From Aurelia coerulea (Eukaryota; Cnidaria; Scyphozoa; Semaeostomeae; Ulmaridae): a stretch of DNA of 64,000 nucleotides. The first letter of the stretch is position 1. Every line of letters begins with the position of its first letter. Where the stretch lies: the NCBI GenBank assembly GCA_039566865.1, contig CM076943.1, positions 42,664,663-42,728,662 on the forward strand. The letters are read 5' to 3'. Below, in pieces: positions 46,401-58,400 of the stretch. The position numbers and the translations under genes are program-made. The notes beneath the pieces are model-generated. The model was not told the origin of the DNA and did not search any database. It saw only the letters and a list, made by a program, of their open reading frames with translations.

Positions 46401-49400
46401 TAGGCTGACTTGCAAAATTGTAGGTTCTTATACGCGGGCTTTTACTGTAGCTTTGCACTGCTCATAGCAGCTAGGGTGTTACCAAATTTCAATTCAGGTT
46501 GTTTCCAACATAAATCAGTGATAAACACTTAGCATTGTTCAGTTCTCAACATTTCAAAAACAAGTATTGTTCACAATTGATATCACAATCCATAATTGAT
46601 AATCAACCAAGCAAACCAAGAATTTATTTATATGTTGATATTTCCAATATTTATTTGTGCTAATCCTTCCAAATAATCTCTTTCCTCTGCTTTATTTTGT
46701 CCAAACAACAATCTTACTCAAACCAGGGGTTTTACTTGCAACTTTGCAAAACTTTTGTTCTGTCTTTTTTAAGATCTTGAATTTTTGTCTAAAGCCAGCA
46801 TCACCAGATATTTTTCGTCTGAACATTTCTGAGTTACAAACTTTGGGAGTAATTTGTAACTTTGTAGAGCTTCTGGAATAAATGTTCTTCTGGCAGCCAA
46901 TCATTCTCTACAGCAATGAGAATCTTCTAAAATTGCCAAGCAGCTTGTTGAAATTGTTTGCGATTGCTGCAGCACATATGACAATAAATTGCCAACCAGC
47001 TATTTTCAGCTTTAAAACTTCACTGACACTTCTTTCATTGAATGCAAGAAAATGGAAGTCAGTTACAATGCAGCATTCCTGTGACCACTTTCCATTGTAA
47101 ACATCTGAAGTGGAGTCTTCTTGATGTGCTTTTTCAGTTGAACGGTCATGTGTCCAAAAATGTGGGGAGCTTGCCATCATTTTCTCCTACAAAGAGTGAA
47201 TAATGTAAAAATAGATCTCCAAGCACATTCTATTTTCGAGTCACTTCTCTGTGTGAAATATTTACGGTGGAAACAACTCATTTTTGCAGAATATTGAATG
47301 AGAACCAGCAACGGAGAACGACAAAGAAACGATTGAAACAAAATATATAGACAACATGGCCTACCTTGAGAAAGAACTGATTTCAACTTCAACGAGTATC
47401 AAAGCCAGGAGAGCTTCCAATCTCTGCCGTGGTAAACGAACGAAAACGTCGTGCATGCTTCCTTCGAATTCCATGGAAATTGAGCACTCCACTTTGAGGC
47501 AATGTATTTACACAACCAGCAGCCCTGGAAGTGTTTTTCTTACTGAATGTCGAAGAAACTGATTTGAAATATGTTAGGCCAATGTTTGTTTCATCCCGAG
47601 GCCTGCGCGCGCTTCGCAGATTAATCCGGTTTGGCGGGAATTTCAAGGGTCCGGAATAACCCTTAGGCCGCATGATTGATTTTCTTTGGTCAGTCGCGTC
47701 TTTATTGGGAACGAAAAGCAAGAAGTAGAAATGAAATTAGACACTTTAAAGCCTCAGCTTTCTCCTGAGCTGATTTGTTGCAAAAAATTTTGACTCTGAG
47801 AATGTGATTTCAGGGACAGGAGCAGGGATGCCCGAAGCCTCGAAGCTCGCGGCCGCCATTATGGACTCATTTTGCCACTCAATTTTATTCGAACGTGATT
47901 ATGACGTCAATATGCATATCATGTATAGGACTCACAGGGCACGTGACATGCCCATATTTGGAAGGAGGTAGCAGCAAAATCATTGTTTTCAATTATTTCA
48001 ATGGAATTATTTGATTGAATTATGAAGTATTATACAGCAAATGAATCAGCAAGCAAAGGGCTTCAATTTGATACCGGAAGTTCTGGAATTTGATGATGTC
48101 AGCATTTTTTGATAATGACGTCATTTTGGCCGCCATTTTGGATTAATTAGCATTTTTTTCAAGTTTTTTCGAGCTTTTTCAATGAAAAACACTCTAAGGA
48201 TACATTTGTTATAGATAATCACAATTTTTCAGGTTCTTTTGGTCTCTTTTTACATAGAATAAATTAATCGCACAAATGACGTCATAAGAATCGGCTAATT
48301 TCTGCCAAAATATCACTCCAAAATCATTATTTTCAATAAAATAATATTTTATCACTAAATATGTTGACACAATAAACCAAAAACTGCATAAAGTTCATGC
48401 AAAATCTTCATTAAACTTGAATTAAACTTAGAAGTCTGATTTTCACAGACTTTCAGCTTCATGACGTCACTGTGACGTCACAAGGTGTGGCAGCCACACC
48501 CAAATTACGCTACGAGCTACAAATTACCTGTTCTATAACTGTGCCAAGTTGTATTGAATTCGGATGAGTCTAAGGCAGTTTTCAGAGGGGGGGGGGGGGG
48601 TGGAAAGCACCCCCCCCCCCCATAAATGGTAGCTCGAAAAAAGCCCATATGCATTAGGGTTAACATTTTTATGTCATTTTTGGACGAATCTAAATTACCA
48701 CATTTTCAAAAAAGTGGGGGGGTATTTACCCTCCCCCCATACCCTCCCCTGGCTCCGCCACTGGATATACGCAAATGTTAGAATTAAGATTAACATCTTT
48801 TCACCATACAAGGGCCTACCTTGGTATCCAACTTCGATGTTAGCTTGTCTGTCGTGATTTTGCCTTCGGTCATCATGCATTCTTTCTGGGGACTTTTATT
48901 GAAATTTGCTAATTGAAACACCCGAAATAATCTTAACTAAACCGCCTCAAAACAACTGATTACCAAATAACTGACGGTCTCATGGGGTATCGCATAAATG
49001 CGATAGTGGCAGCGAGTGAATTGTTTTCATCACTCTCAACCCCATTCGACAAAGATACTTTCAACTTCTAAAACATGCCCACAAGTTTGGAGTGGTGGCT
49101 GATACTACTTATGATTAGTATATGTATTATATTAAAAGATATTTAGGCCGTAATAGAGCTCTTAATTCCAGGACCTTGCCTACCACTAAGTATGGTCTCC
49201 ATTAAGTATGGGGTGCTTCATTAAGTATGGAGTAAGGCTGTCATTTGTTGTTTGCCATTAAGTATGGCCTTCCATTAAGTATGGAAGAATTCGTTCAGGG
49301 CGAGTGTTTTTGCCATTAAGTATGGCCTTCCATTAAGTATGGAAGAATTCGTTCTGTGTGAGTGTTTTTGCCATTAAGTATGGCCTTTCATTAAGTATGA

Positions 49401-52400
49401 AAGAACACGATCGGTTTAAGTATCAGCCACCCTCCACATTTTGCCTTTACTCCAGCCACTGTCGCATTTCCTAAACCCCACGTACTAGTAGGTAAAAGTA
49501 GGTATTTGACTTGTAGTGGTATACATCGTAGTTTGTTGATTTATGATAAGGCTTCGTGCAAACAAAACATTTTATGTGTCTTTCTGCAAGGCTTGAGGCA
49601 ACAACACAGAGGGGAAATTAAACGATGGTATTGAGACTACGGAACACTTTTTGTTGCTCTGCCCGTCCTTTGAGGTTGAACGTCGAAATCTTCTCGCTAG
49701 AGTGTTTGATTTGCTGCGACCATTTGGACATATCGATCTTTCAAATGAGGTTTTGACGCAACTTTTATTATATGGTGATAAAGACCTTCCAAAGGACCTC
49801 AACAGAAATATACTCGAGCTGACTCTACATTACATCCACGCAACTGGTCGCTTCAGTTGAGATCACCGTAAATCTAGTTAAACGTCACCAAACCACTAAG
49901 TCCATTTTCGTAAAGTTTCTTGTCGTAGAGTCCTGTCCATATATTCCTTTGCAAGCCTGTTTCACATTGGATGTTTTATTGGATGGCTTATATTAGAAAT
50001 CCAGACCCGATAGCGGTGTCTCGAGCCATGGGGACCTTGGGTGGGGAGCAGTGACGGGGACGGTTGTTGTCGTTGTTGTTTTCATAAGCCGGCGTTCCAA
50101 TTGTTAACTATTATATTTTGGCCTGACATCTAATGTGAAACCGGCTCAAATATTTATTTGTAAAATGTTTTTATAATTAGCATTTCTATCTGTATTAGTT
50201 GTAGCGTATGTATAGTAGTTTGTAGTAGTTATATTTTAATTTATATTAATTCCAGGGGGTAGACATGACATTTTGCTCCTCCTGGTCCCCGTCCTTGTAG
50301 TGTTATATAGTAGATTGTAGGTAGTGTCTAGGTAATTTTTGTTGTAAATTTTTATATTGAATATAAAAAAAAGTCCATATTCATAAAGAAAATATTTCCA
50401 AGAGACATACACTTTGACAAGAAAATCAATTCCATTTGTGATTAGACCCATTGAGGGCGACGGTACTCTAATTAAGAAACATTTACTACTAAAACACCGA
50501 CATTTTCATGCGAAATTTAAAAAACTTTAAGTACTAAGTGCTGATCCAACAAGTTTCTTATAAAAAAAACGTGTAATGGACTTACGTTTCCCAACTATTC
50601 TCTATTCAAGAAAATCACAGTCTTTGCCTTTTATCGGAAGCAATCCCGTTCCCGCAACGAAAATAAAGCTACGGTCATTATGCTGTGATCCACCTTAGTT
50701 GCAACTTTCCAGTCAGTGATCGAATTTGATAATAAGCAGTCAAATAAAGATGTTTGCAGTATGTTTACTTCAATTTAGTGGTTACAAGACAGCATAAACT
50801 GCGGTAATAGGAAACCCGTTTTCGCATTTTAGACAGAAAACAACGTGGCAAGATGAATATAAGTGCGAAAATTGTAAGCAATTCAAGGCTTCGCTGAATT
50901 TGAATTATGGCTGAATTCTCAGTAGGCCCACATTACCCCACCTGGTAAAAAAATAAAAATAAAAAGAACAATCGCGTCAATGACTTCGAAATAAACGTTA
51001 TTTCATTTGTAAAAGACCAAACTCTCACCTCATGGCCATTTAATTGACCAGAAAAGCAAAACAACAGTGGCAGGAGAAAGTTTTCTTCGGCTTTGAAATT
51101 CTTGCACAATAGGCCGTTCAGTAAAGTTATTTTATAAACCGATTGGAGATACATTTAAGACGAATATTTTATGTAAAAAGGCAGTTTATTGTGCATACAT
51201 TAAAAGAAAAATAGGCATCCTTATTTCCATTTAACGAGAAAGGATATTTCTAGCGAAAAGCTCAGTAGACCCACTTTTCCCCGTAGACCCACATTACCCC
51301 CACCCTACCCTAGTCCTTCAAACAGGGTTCTCTGGCGAGCTTTAGCTGACTTAGATGCTACATCTATTACTTGCGTGCTCGTGAAATTACAATTTTCCAT
51401 AGCGTGAATGCGTGAAAAGCCAAAATAGTGTGCGTGAATGCGTGAATCGCAACCCCTATGGGGGGCCCCTTAGGTGTGCATAGTCAACTCAACTGGTACA
51501 ACCATATTGATACTATCAACATGAAGATCCTTCAAGCCCCTAGACTTATCAAGTAGCCCCATCTGAGTTACTGTTACTCCGTATGGAGCTGCTGTAGTGT
51601 CCAACATCAACGCTTTGCCAAAATACAAATAGATGAACAAGGCTAGAGTCGGTAGGAAGGGAGCACTTGTCATTTTTGTACCAGGCTTGTGCTGCTGAAG
51701 AGGGTATTATTTCAGCAATGTTGCATCCACAATTTTCAAAATATTTTCTTTGTTACGGGGTCTTAACTGGGGATTTGCAATTTTTGTTTTGTTTTCTTGC
51801 CGATTTGCTCCCAAACAGGTTAGTCCATTTGAAGAAGATCGCGTAAGAATCTCCTTATGCAGTGGCATATCCCTATTCCAGATCCGATCAACTGTTGCCT
51901 TGGAGGCTTTGGCGTTTGCAAGCTCGCAATGTTTGTCTTCTCTCCTCTGCGAGGTTTCTTTGTTTTTCTTCATTATTTTCATCGTTCTGTGGTCCGCAAT
52001 CTTGCGAAGGGAGAAAGGGAACGAACCTTTCCTCCTCTTCCCTCATTTTTTCTGAAGAACCTCATGGAGGAGAGCAATGTTTTTGTGAAAGAAGATAAGG
52101 CTCACATCCTTAAAGAGAATCAACGGAGATAAAAGCCCCGCGTGGAAGGAGTCTGGGTATTCTATTATTAGCCTATTGTATTTGATGATTTTGAGACGTC
52201 AGTGGATATTGTTTAGCTAGAGGAATAATAGCCTGCGTAGGAGTTTTCTTTGTCCTATTTATAGATTGCCTCTACTTAGCTCCGTTGATTCACTTTAATG
52301 GTCGCTAGAGCACGCGTAAATCATCCAATTTCATGCTAATCAACCAAAGGGGGGGGGGGTACTCTGGTATATTCAGGATAGGGATGCTCATGTTACTTTT

Positions 52401-55400
52401 TTGGGTCTAAAATTCAGGCAAGGATTTTTTTTTGGGTCAATGATTTGTACATTTTTTTGGGTTGAAGAAGTTCTGGCTCACTTTTTTGGGTCTCAAATAT
52501 GAGAAAAAGTAAAAAAATTGGGAAAATAAAATTTACAAACAAGTAACAGTACTAAAATTGAAAAATATAAATATCCAAACACATTATGAGAAATCTAATC
52601 AGTTGGAGCACTTTTATCCAGATTTAAGATACTGAATTCATAACTTTTGGGTATGAAATTATTATTATTATTATTAAATATCTATTTAAAGTAGGCTAAA
52701 AACTGAATAGCTAAATTGCAGCTAATTAAGGCCTACTATTTACAATATACATAATTTACAATAAAACTAAAATTAATATATATTACAGGACAAATCAGAG
52801 TTAAAATCTATCATGTTAGAAACCCAACTTGCGGGATATATACTTTGCAAAGCCTACAGTTGCATGTTCCACCATTCCAACATCTAATTCGTTTTTTGAA
52901 CATAGGAAGGCTGTTTAATTGTTTTAGTTCTTGCGGTAAATGCTGCCACAGTTTATTTCCAAGGTAAGTAATGGACTCAACTCCAAAGGACGTAGTTCGT
53001 ACTTTTGGCAGTTCAGCGTCATTACCATGCCTTAGGCAGTACCTAATATTTCGTTGCATGAAAATATCCTTCATAAATGGTGGATTCAGACCGCATTTTG
53101 TTTTATAAATTTCAGTCATGAGCAACTGTAGGTTTCTTACATGGATTGGCACCAATTTAGATTGCTCCAGGAGAAAACCGAAATCATTCTCGTAATCTTT
53201 ATATGCAATGCGTAATGCCCTTTCTTCAATATGATTTATTCTATGATTCAAAGCTCTATCATAGAACATCCAAACAAGAGGACAGTAGCTGAAATGGGAC
53301 AAAACGAACGCCCTCATTAACTGCTGCAGTTTTTCAGTGTCCATGTATCGTGAAATTCGAGCAAGAGCGTGGAGTTTTTGGCTGGCCTTTTTGCAAACAG
53401 TCTTGACGTGTTGCTTGAAAGAAAGTGATTTATCAAAGGTTATACCGAGAAGATTTTCCTCTGAACTTTCTTTCACATAGGCCTCGCCTATTTTAATTGT
53501 CGGAAATATAACTACCGTTATTAAACGTCGGAAAAATTATTTTTTTGGGTTGATGCGTTGTACCCCCGGCCGGAGCATACCTGAGTACACCCCCCTGGGA
53601 CCAAGGGACCTACCCTGTAGGCATTGCCTATTGCCTGTACTGTTTTGTGACATAGTACACAGAGTAAATGCTTTAGAGGTTCTTTCGTTACAGTGATTTT
53701 CAAATTCTAACGTCTGTTAGCGTTGACCAATCAAACATCACGCTGTCTGATTCCCTGTAATCAGCTCGTCTAACAGTTGATCTCGTATTACATCAACACC
53801 GAAATTTGAAACCACAAAATCATTCTTACGTCATTTTGACAGGACAGCGATTACTCTCTTTTGATCCTTACTGTAATAAACCATAGAATAAACACAGTTC
53901 CTACAAGGTAGGCGCCCTTTAAGCAATCAATGAGATGGCCGCTTTCTAGCCCCTGGAGACAAGATTGGTCGTTTGAGGTGAATTTTCTAGTACCCTCGCG
54001 AAGACTTAAATGGATGCTAAATTACTTCAGTTATTTGCAATGTTTTTGATCAATCAGTTGCAGGGATGTCCGTCCAGAGTTGTTTACATATTTAGGCACA
54101 TAGCATGTTTGGAGCTACCGGGTGACCCAAAAAAAGTGACCCAACGCAATCTGTTATAGAAATAAGTAAGTTGCTGATTGAAAAGCTTCAAACGTTGTTC
54201 TGTTGCTAAAAGACCAGCTTAAGTTATGAGTATGTTTCGCAATTGTTTTCGACACTGCAAATTTCCCGAATTAGCCCTATAGTGGTTGGGTTATCTGACA
54301 CATTCTATTTTGGTTGGGAGCAAAACTAAGTTTCCGCAATCCGTGGAACAAAACCAAAGATAGGTTTTAGCCCTTTTTCGGAGGTTTGCTTGTTTACAGC
54401 GGGCCGCCATCTTTGAAAATAGCGTGATCTGATTGGTCAATCCCCAAATCAAAACAAACTTCTCGGTCTATTGAAAACGAAATGTTGCCCTGTTCTCATA
54501 ATGTAGGTGAAGTTGTAGACTTGCTCCAATTCTATTTCTTTTTTCGTCAGTGATTCTTCGCTGGTGATTTATAGAGAGGAAATGCGAAGGAGCATGCGAC
54601 GCCGGCCTCGTTTTCAATCATCCGTATGCTCCTACCCATTTCCTACCATTATTATTATTTCTTTCTTTAAGGTAACTCTGCTTTCCGCTCTAGTGCACAG
54701 CGAAATGCCGTTTCGCAAAACCACTCTCCTCAGAAAACAGTTAATTTCTCCAATATTATTCGGCCTATTGAAAAGCGGTAAAAAGGATGTTGTTTTGTAT
54801 AATCTGGGCAATCGAAAGATGTATAAATCGCAATGTTTCCGTCAACCCTGGCTTCGCAAATCCTTGCTCAAACCTTTTTGCTGATTTCAGAAAAGTGGAT
54901 TTACCTCCAAAACTACTCGAAAATGTTTCGATTTTTTTTCGCTCAATCTTTAGCTAAGTAGTTGATCTACAACTTTGCCACGTCTGATTGAAAAGCTAGG
55001 CTAGATTTCCTGCAATCACCTTTCAAAAAACTGCAAAAATCATCGTTTTGTTTACATTTTGACGACGGAGCCCCTTTGATTTTGGAAATACGAGTTTGAG
55101 TACTGAATTGTTCTTCCCATAGGTTGTTCGTAACAATGTGGGTTTCTTAGATTATAGATCAAGTTTCACTGCTGAGGTATCTCAGAATTAAGGTAATCAG
55201 GTGTTTTGGATTTGCACAGAGACTAGAAATGGCATAATCTTTGATACCAACTGCGATGGTACAAGGTTTCCCATCCTAATTCATCATAAAGTGCTCCTGC
55301 CCTTTCATTATATAATGCACAGCTGAAATCATATTTTCACTACTTCCTGATTCGTTGAAAACATTATCTGTCCTTGTTTGGGTTGAGTAGAGGTTTCCAA

Positions 55401-58400
55401 GAGTTTTTTTCTTCACTTTCCAAGTAATATGATAAATTGTGCACTCTCACTTAACTAAATTTTGTGTATTTAAAGTTACGAATCTTCAATTTGCAGGATG
55501 GTAAAGGTTTGGGTTTAGTTAATGGTTTAGGTAGTGGTAGTGATAAATAGTTTGAGCGATGTTGTTGCCGTTGCTCTTGCTGTTGCTGTAAATTGATGAT
55601 TACTTACGATGACGTGATGAGTCTAAATATCAATAACTGCGACCTTTTCCTTTCTAGCTTGTCCACCGAACAGCAATATAAGCAGCTGCGGTGAAAATTC
55701 ACTTTGCCAACAAACCAGTCCTGGCGCATACAATTGCTCATGTAAGAGTGGCTACAGTGGCGGTTTTAATTGCACTGACATAGACGAGTGTGCAACTGGT
55801 CAACATCAATGCAGTGTCAATGCTGATTGTACAAATACCATTGGAAATTATACATGTCAATGTAAATTTGGTTATTTTGGAAATGGAACTACATGTGACG
55901 GTAAGAAAGCCAAAGTTGCAATGTAAAATATCCACTTCGATGTACGTCTGCTGGTTGACCCATTAAAAACTTCAGCTGTTTTTTTAAAAATCACCGACAT
56001 GTGATTATATTGTATCAATCCATGTACCGGGTGCGCCGAAATAAACTATGCACTTTTGGCAGTCCACGATAAATCGTACACTTAACCGATTTTGAAGATT
56101 TTTGACTTAATCTTTAGCAGAAAGACTGAATTAGATTCTAGGATTTTTTGCAAATTTTACGTTTTCAGTTTTTAGAGCTACGAACGAGTTTCTTAAAATT
56201 TTCGTTTTCGAAAACACTGAAAACGATCAAAAAAACATTGATCAAATTTTCTAAGACTCAACATGAATGGACAAAGAGAAAGCGTTTTCAAAGTGATTTG
56301 GGGATTTGAAAATTGATTATTGTAAACTTCTGCACGAGAGTTATTTCAACGATTGGCCTGTTGCGAAATTCTGTAGCAGTTACAATAAAATGCTGCCCCA
56401 AAAGCCGTCACAAAATAAAGAATGTAACAAGACTCCATGCTTGCTGGCCTCATGACGCTTCCTCGCTTGTTTTTTTAACCCCCTTGACACAGGAACACAA
56501 CCTGCACTAAAGCATAAATTCAATGACATCACAAAAGAAAAGACAGTTCTTTGTTTCCTTGAGAATATTATTACATTTCTCCAAAGATAGTACGAACTTT
56601 CGTACAGCCGCTTACAATTAATCGATTTCTAAATCTCAAATCACCACGAAAAAGTGTTCTCTTTGTCCATTCATGTCGATTCTTTAGAAAATTTGATCAA
56701 CGTCTTTTGATCGTTTTCAGTGTTTTCGAAAACGAAACTTTTAAGAAACTCGCTTGTAGCTCTTAAAACTGAAAACGGAAAAATTTGCGAAAATCCTAAA
56801 ATCTAATTCAGGCTTTCTGCTAAAGATTAAGTCATAAATCTTCAAAATCGGCCCTGTGTACAATCTGTCGTGGCCTGTCAAAAGTGCATAGTTTATTTTG
56901 GCGCACCCGGTACCCTATTTTTCTTATTTATTTACAAAATATCCATCCACGAAAAAACTTCTGTGAGGAAAGAGTTCAAACAAACATTTCTCGAGGTTTT
57001 GGAGTATGCTTTAAAATCTGGTAACTTGTACAAAACACAAATTCCCACAAATGCAAGGCATCTGCAAACTGTGCAATGTATTTAAAGTTAGTTTCATTCT
57101 TGAAACAAATACGCTGAAAGACGTTTTCAAAATCGGTGACGTAATCAAATTTTTGATACTTTTGGTTGCGTTACACTTTCTATTGGGCCACGTGGTCCAA
57201 GATATATTTTGCCGAAATTACATTGCCACAAAGAGTAGAAAAGGGTAACTGGTGTTACCTTTCTTTCTCTCTCTCTTTCCATTCTCTCAAAATATGTAAG
57301 AGATCCAAGGTCACTTCAATTTATTTCTATGTTCGCATATCAGCCATTTTTTGCAGTAATTCTACCTCTTCCTTGCAGATGGGTCGAATAGAATTGTTTG
57401 CAATGAATCTTCAATGACATTGTACTTGGATAACCGGATACAGCTTTATAATGGCTCATCGATAACATTGAATGATACAAGTTGTACTGCCAAATATTAT
57501 CCCCAAAATAATGAGTATAGGCTGGTTACTGCGTATGACAAATGTGGTACAACGAGAAGAGAGACATCGACGCATATTATTTATGAAAATGAAGTAACGT
57601 GGACATTGGGAAATACTTCTGCAGCAGTTTTCAGAGCAACTGGCAGAAAAACTAAATTTGTTTGTACATTTATCACGGCCACAGAAGGTAAAACTCTTTG
57701 CTGATTTGAAATCTTTTCGTGAAATTTTACTTTTGATTTGATGTTCATTTCTTTTTTCACGATAGTACGGCTAGACTCAACACTAACCAGACTAGGCTCT
57801 TTGAAACTTTTAGGAAGTGCCCCTCTTGTTATTCTCAGAAGCATATACGCAGGTGACTTGAAACTTGGCACAAGTAACAAACACTATAAGGCAAACAATA
57901 TGATGTCATTCGTTTTTTTCATGCACGTGGTTAAGTGCTAATTTCACCCATTGTTGCTGAATTATGTATAAAGCCACATGGACTTTATCACGTAGAATCT
58001 CCAAATCAATAAAACATACAAAAATGAGATTTGAACAAGAGAAAAATTATATCCATGCAATTCTTGTTTTCAAATTTTTACTTCATACCACTAATGTTTT
58101 TGCTGATGTTAGCATTAATCTATTTTGTATGGGCATGTCAGGTGACCTGTGAGTCCTGAATGTGGCTAATAGATAATTAGTAGAAGTCAGGGAGGCTGGG
58201 GGACATAGCAAATGTCGTTTAAAACGCCGCAAATAAAACCTTGAGGGGATTGGAATCCACCCCCCCCCCAGATGATTAGGGTTAAACGGGGTCTATGTTA
58301 CCATTGGTCACAAATTGCAAGATTTGTTTTTCGACCAGAAAGTTTTAGAAATGAAAGATTTTATTCATTTGTTTCACTTAACAAGCCTTTTATTCCTTTT

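Larger units (their letters stand above)
43977..48659. mobile_element. Sixth layer: piggyBac-like MITE (TTAA-flanked), split by a fold-back element
   Basis: TTAA at 43973-43976 and 48660-48663 flank inverted ends CCCTAATCCACATGGGGGG and CCCTAATGCATATGGGC. Left part (to about 44100) ends in TTAGCCACATT; right part resumes at 47927 with AGGACTCACAG. An uninterrupted stretch at 58128-58290 has these two sequences joined, which fixes the insertion point. G/C-runs at 48573-48620 belong to its right half. Confidence 0.8.
42005..49640. repeat. 21-bp direct repeat flanking a 7.6-kb insert in the LINE
   Basis: The same 21 bases, AAACGATGGTATTGAGACTA plus a C, occur at 42005-42025 and 49620-49640. To the left they end the left LINE part, to the right they begin the right LINE part in the same reading frame. 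This is the form of a target-site duplication around 42026-49619. Confidence 0.8.
38532..50470. mobile_element. Third layer: TAGAGTAC-ended TIR element
   Basis: Left TAGAGTACTGTCGCCCTGAA and inverted right TAGAGTACCGTCGCCCTCAA, both continuing ATGGGTCTAAT. Subterminal CGCCCTGAATGGGTCTA copies are at 38965 and, inverted, at 39338. Removing the LINE leaves about 0.95 kb, close to the 1,029-bp element at 9524-10552, whose ends are similar. Minus-strand frames at 38445-39012 cross this element; I do not recognise them. Confidence 0.7.
37989..51312. mobile_element. Second layer: TAGGGTAGGGTGG-ended TIR element
   Basis: The left end TAGGGTAGGGTGGAGTAATA and the inverted right end TAGGGTAGGGTGGGGGTAAT face each other, each followed by a GGGTCTA or GGATCTA motif. 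Subterminal AAAAGTGGGTCTA motifs occur on both sides (38208 and, inverted, 51268). Left part about 540 bp, right part about 840 bp. The interior is taken up by the next layer. Confidence 0.7.
37774..51468. mobile_element. Outermost element of the nest: hAT-like MITE split by 13 kb of insertions
   Basis: CTTAGGTG stands at 37766-37773 and again at 51469-51476, a perfect 8-bp duplication. Left end GCCCCCCCCC...CATATTTTTGCGTGA; right end, inverted, GGGCCCCCCATAGGGGTTGCG with TTCACGCATTCACGC. GCGTGAA-type units continue inward to about 37970 and from about 51380. The two halves add up to roughly 360 bp, the size of the other hAT-like MITEs here. Confidence 0.8.

Noticed and set aside
42026..49619. 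7.6-kb insert as a Helitron
   Set aside because: It begins with TC, but lacks a CTRR end with a hairpin and shows a 21-bp flanking duplication, which Helitrons do not make.
51707..52132. Overlapping frames of 70-100 codons on both strands
   Set aside because: Open on both strands at once, which suggests composition; no homology seen.
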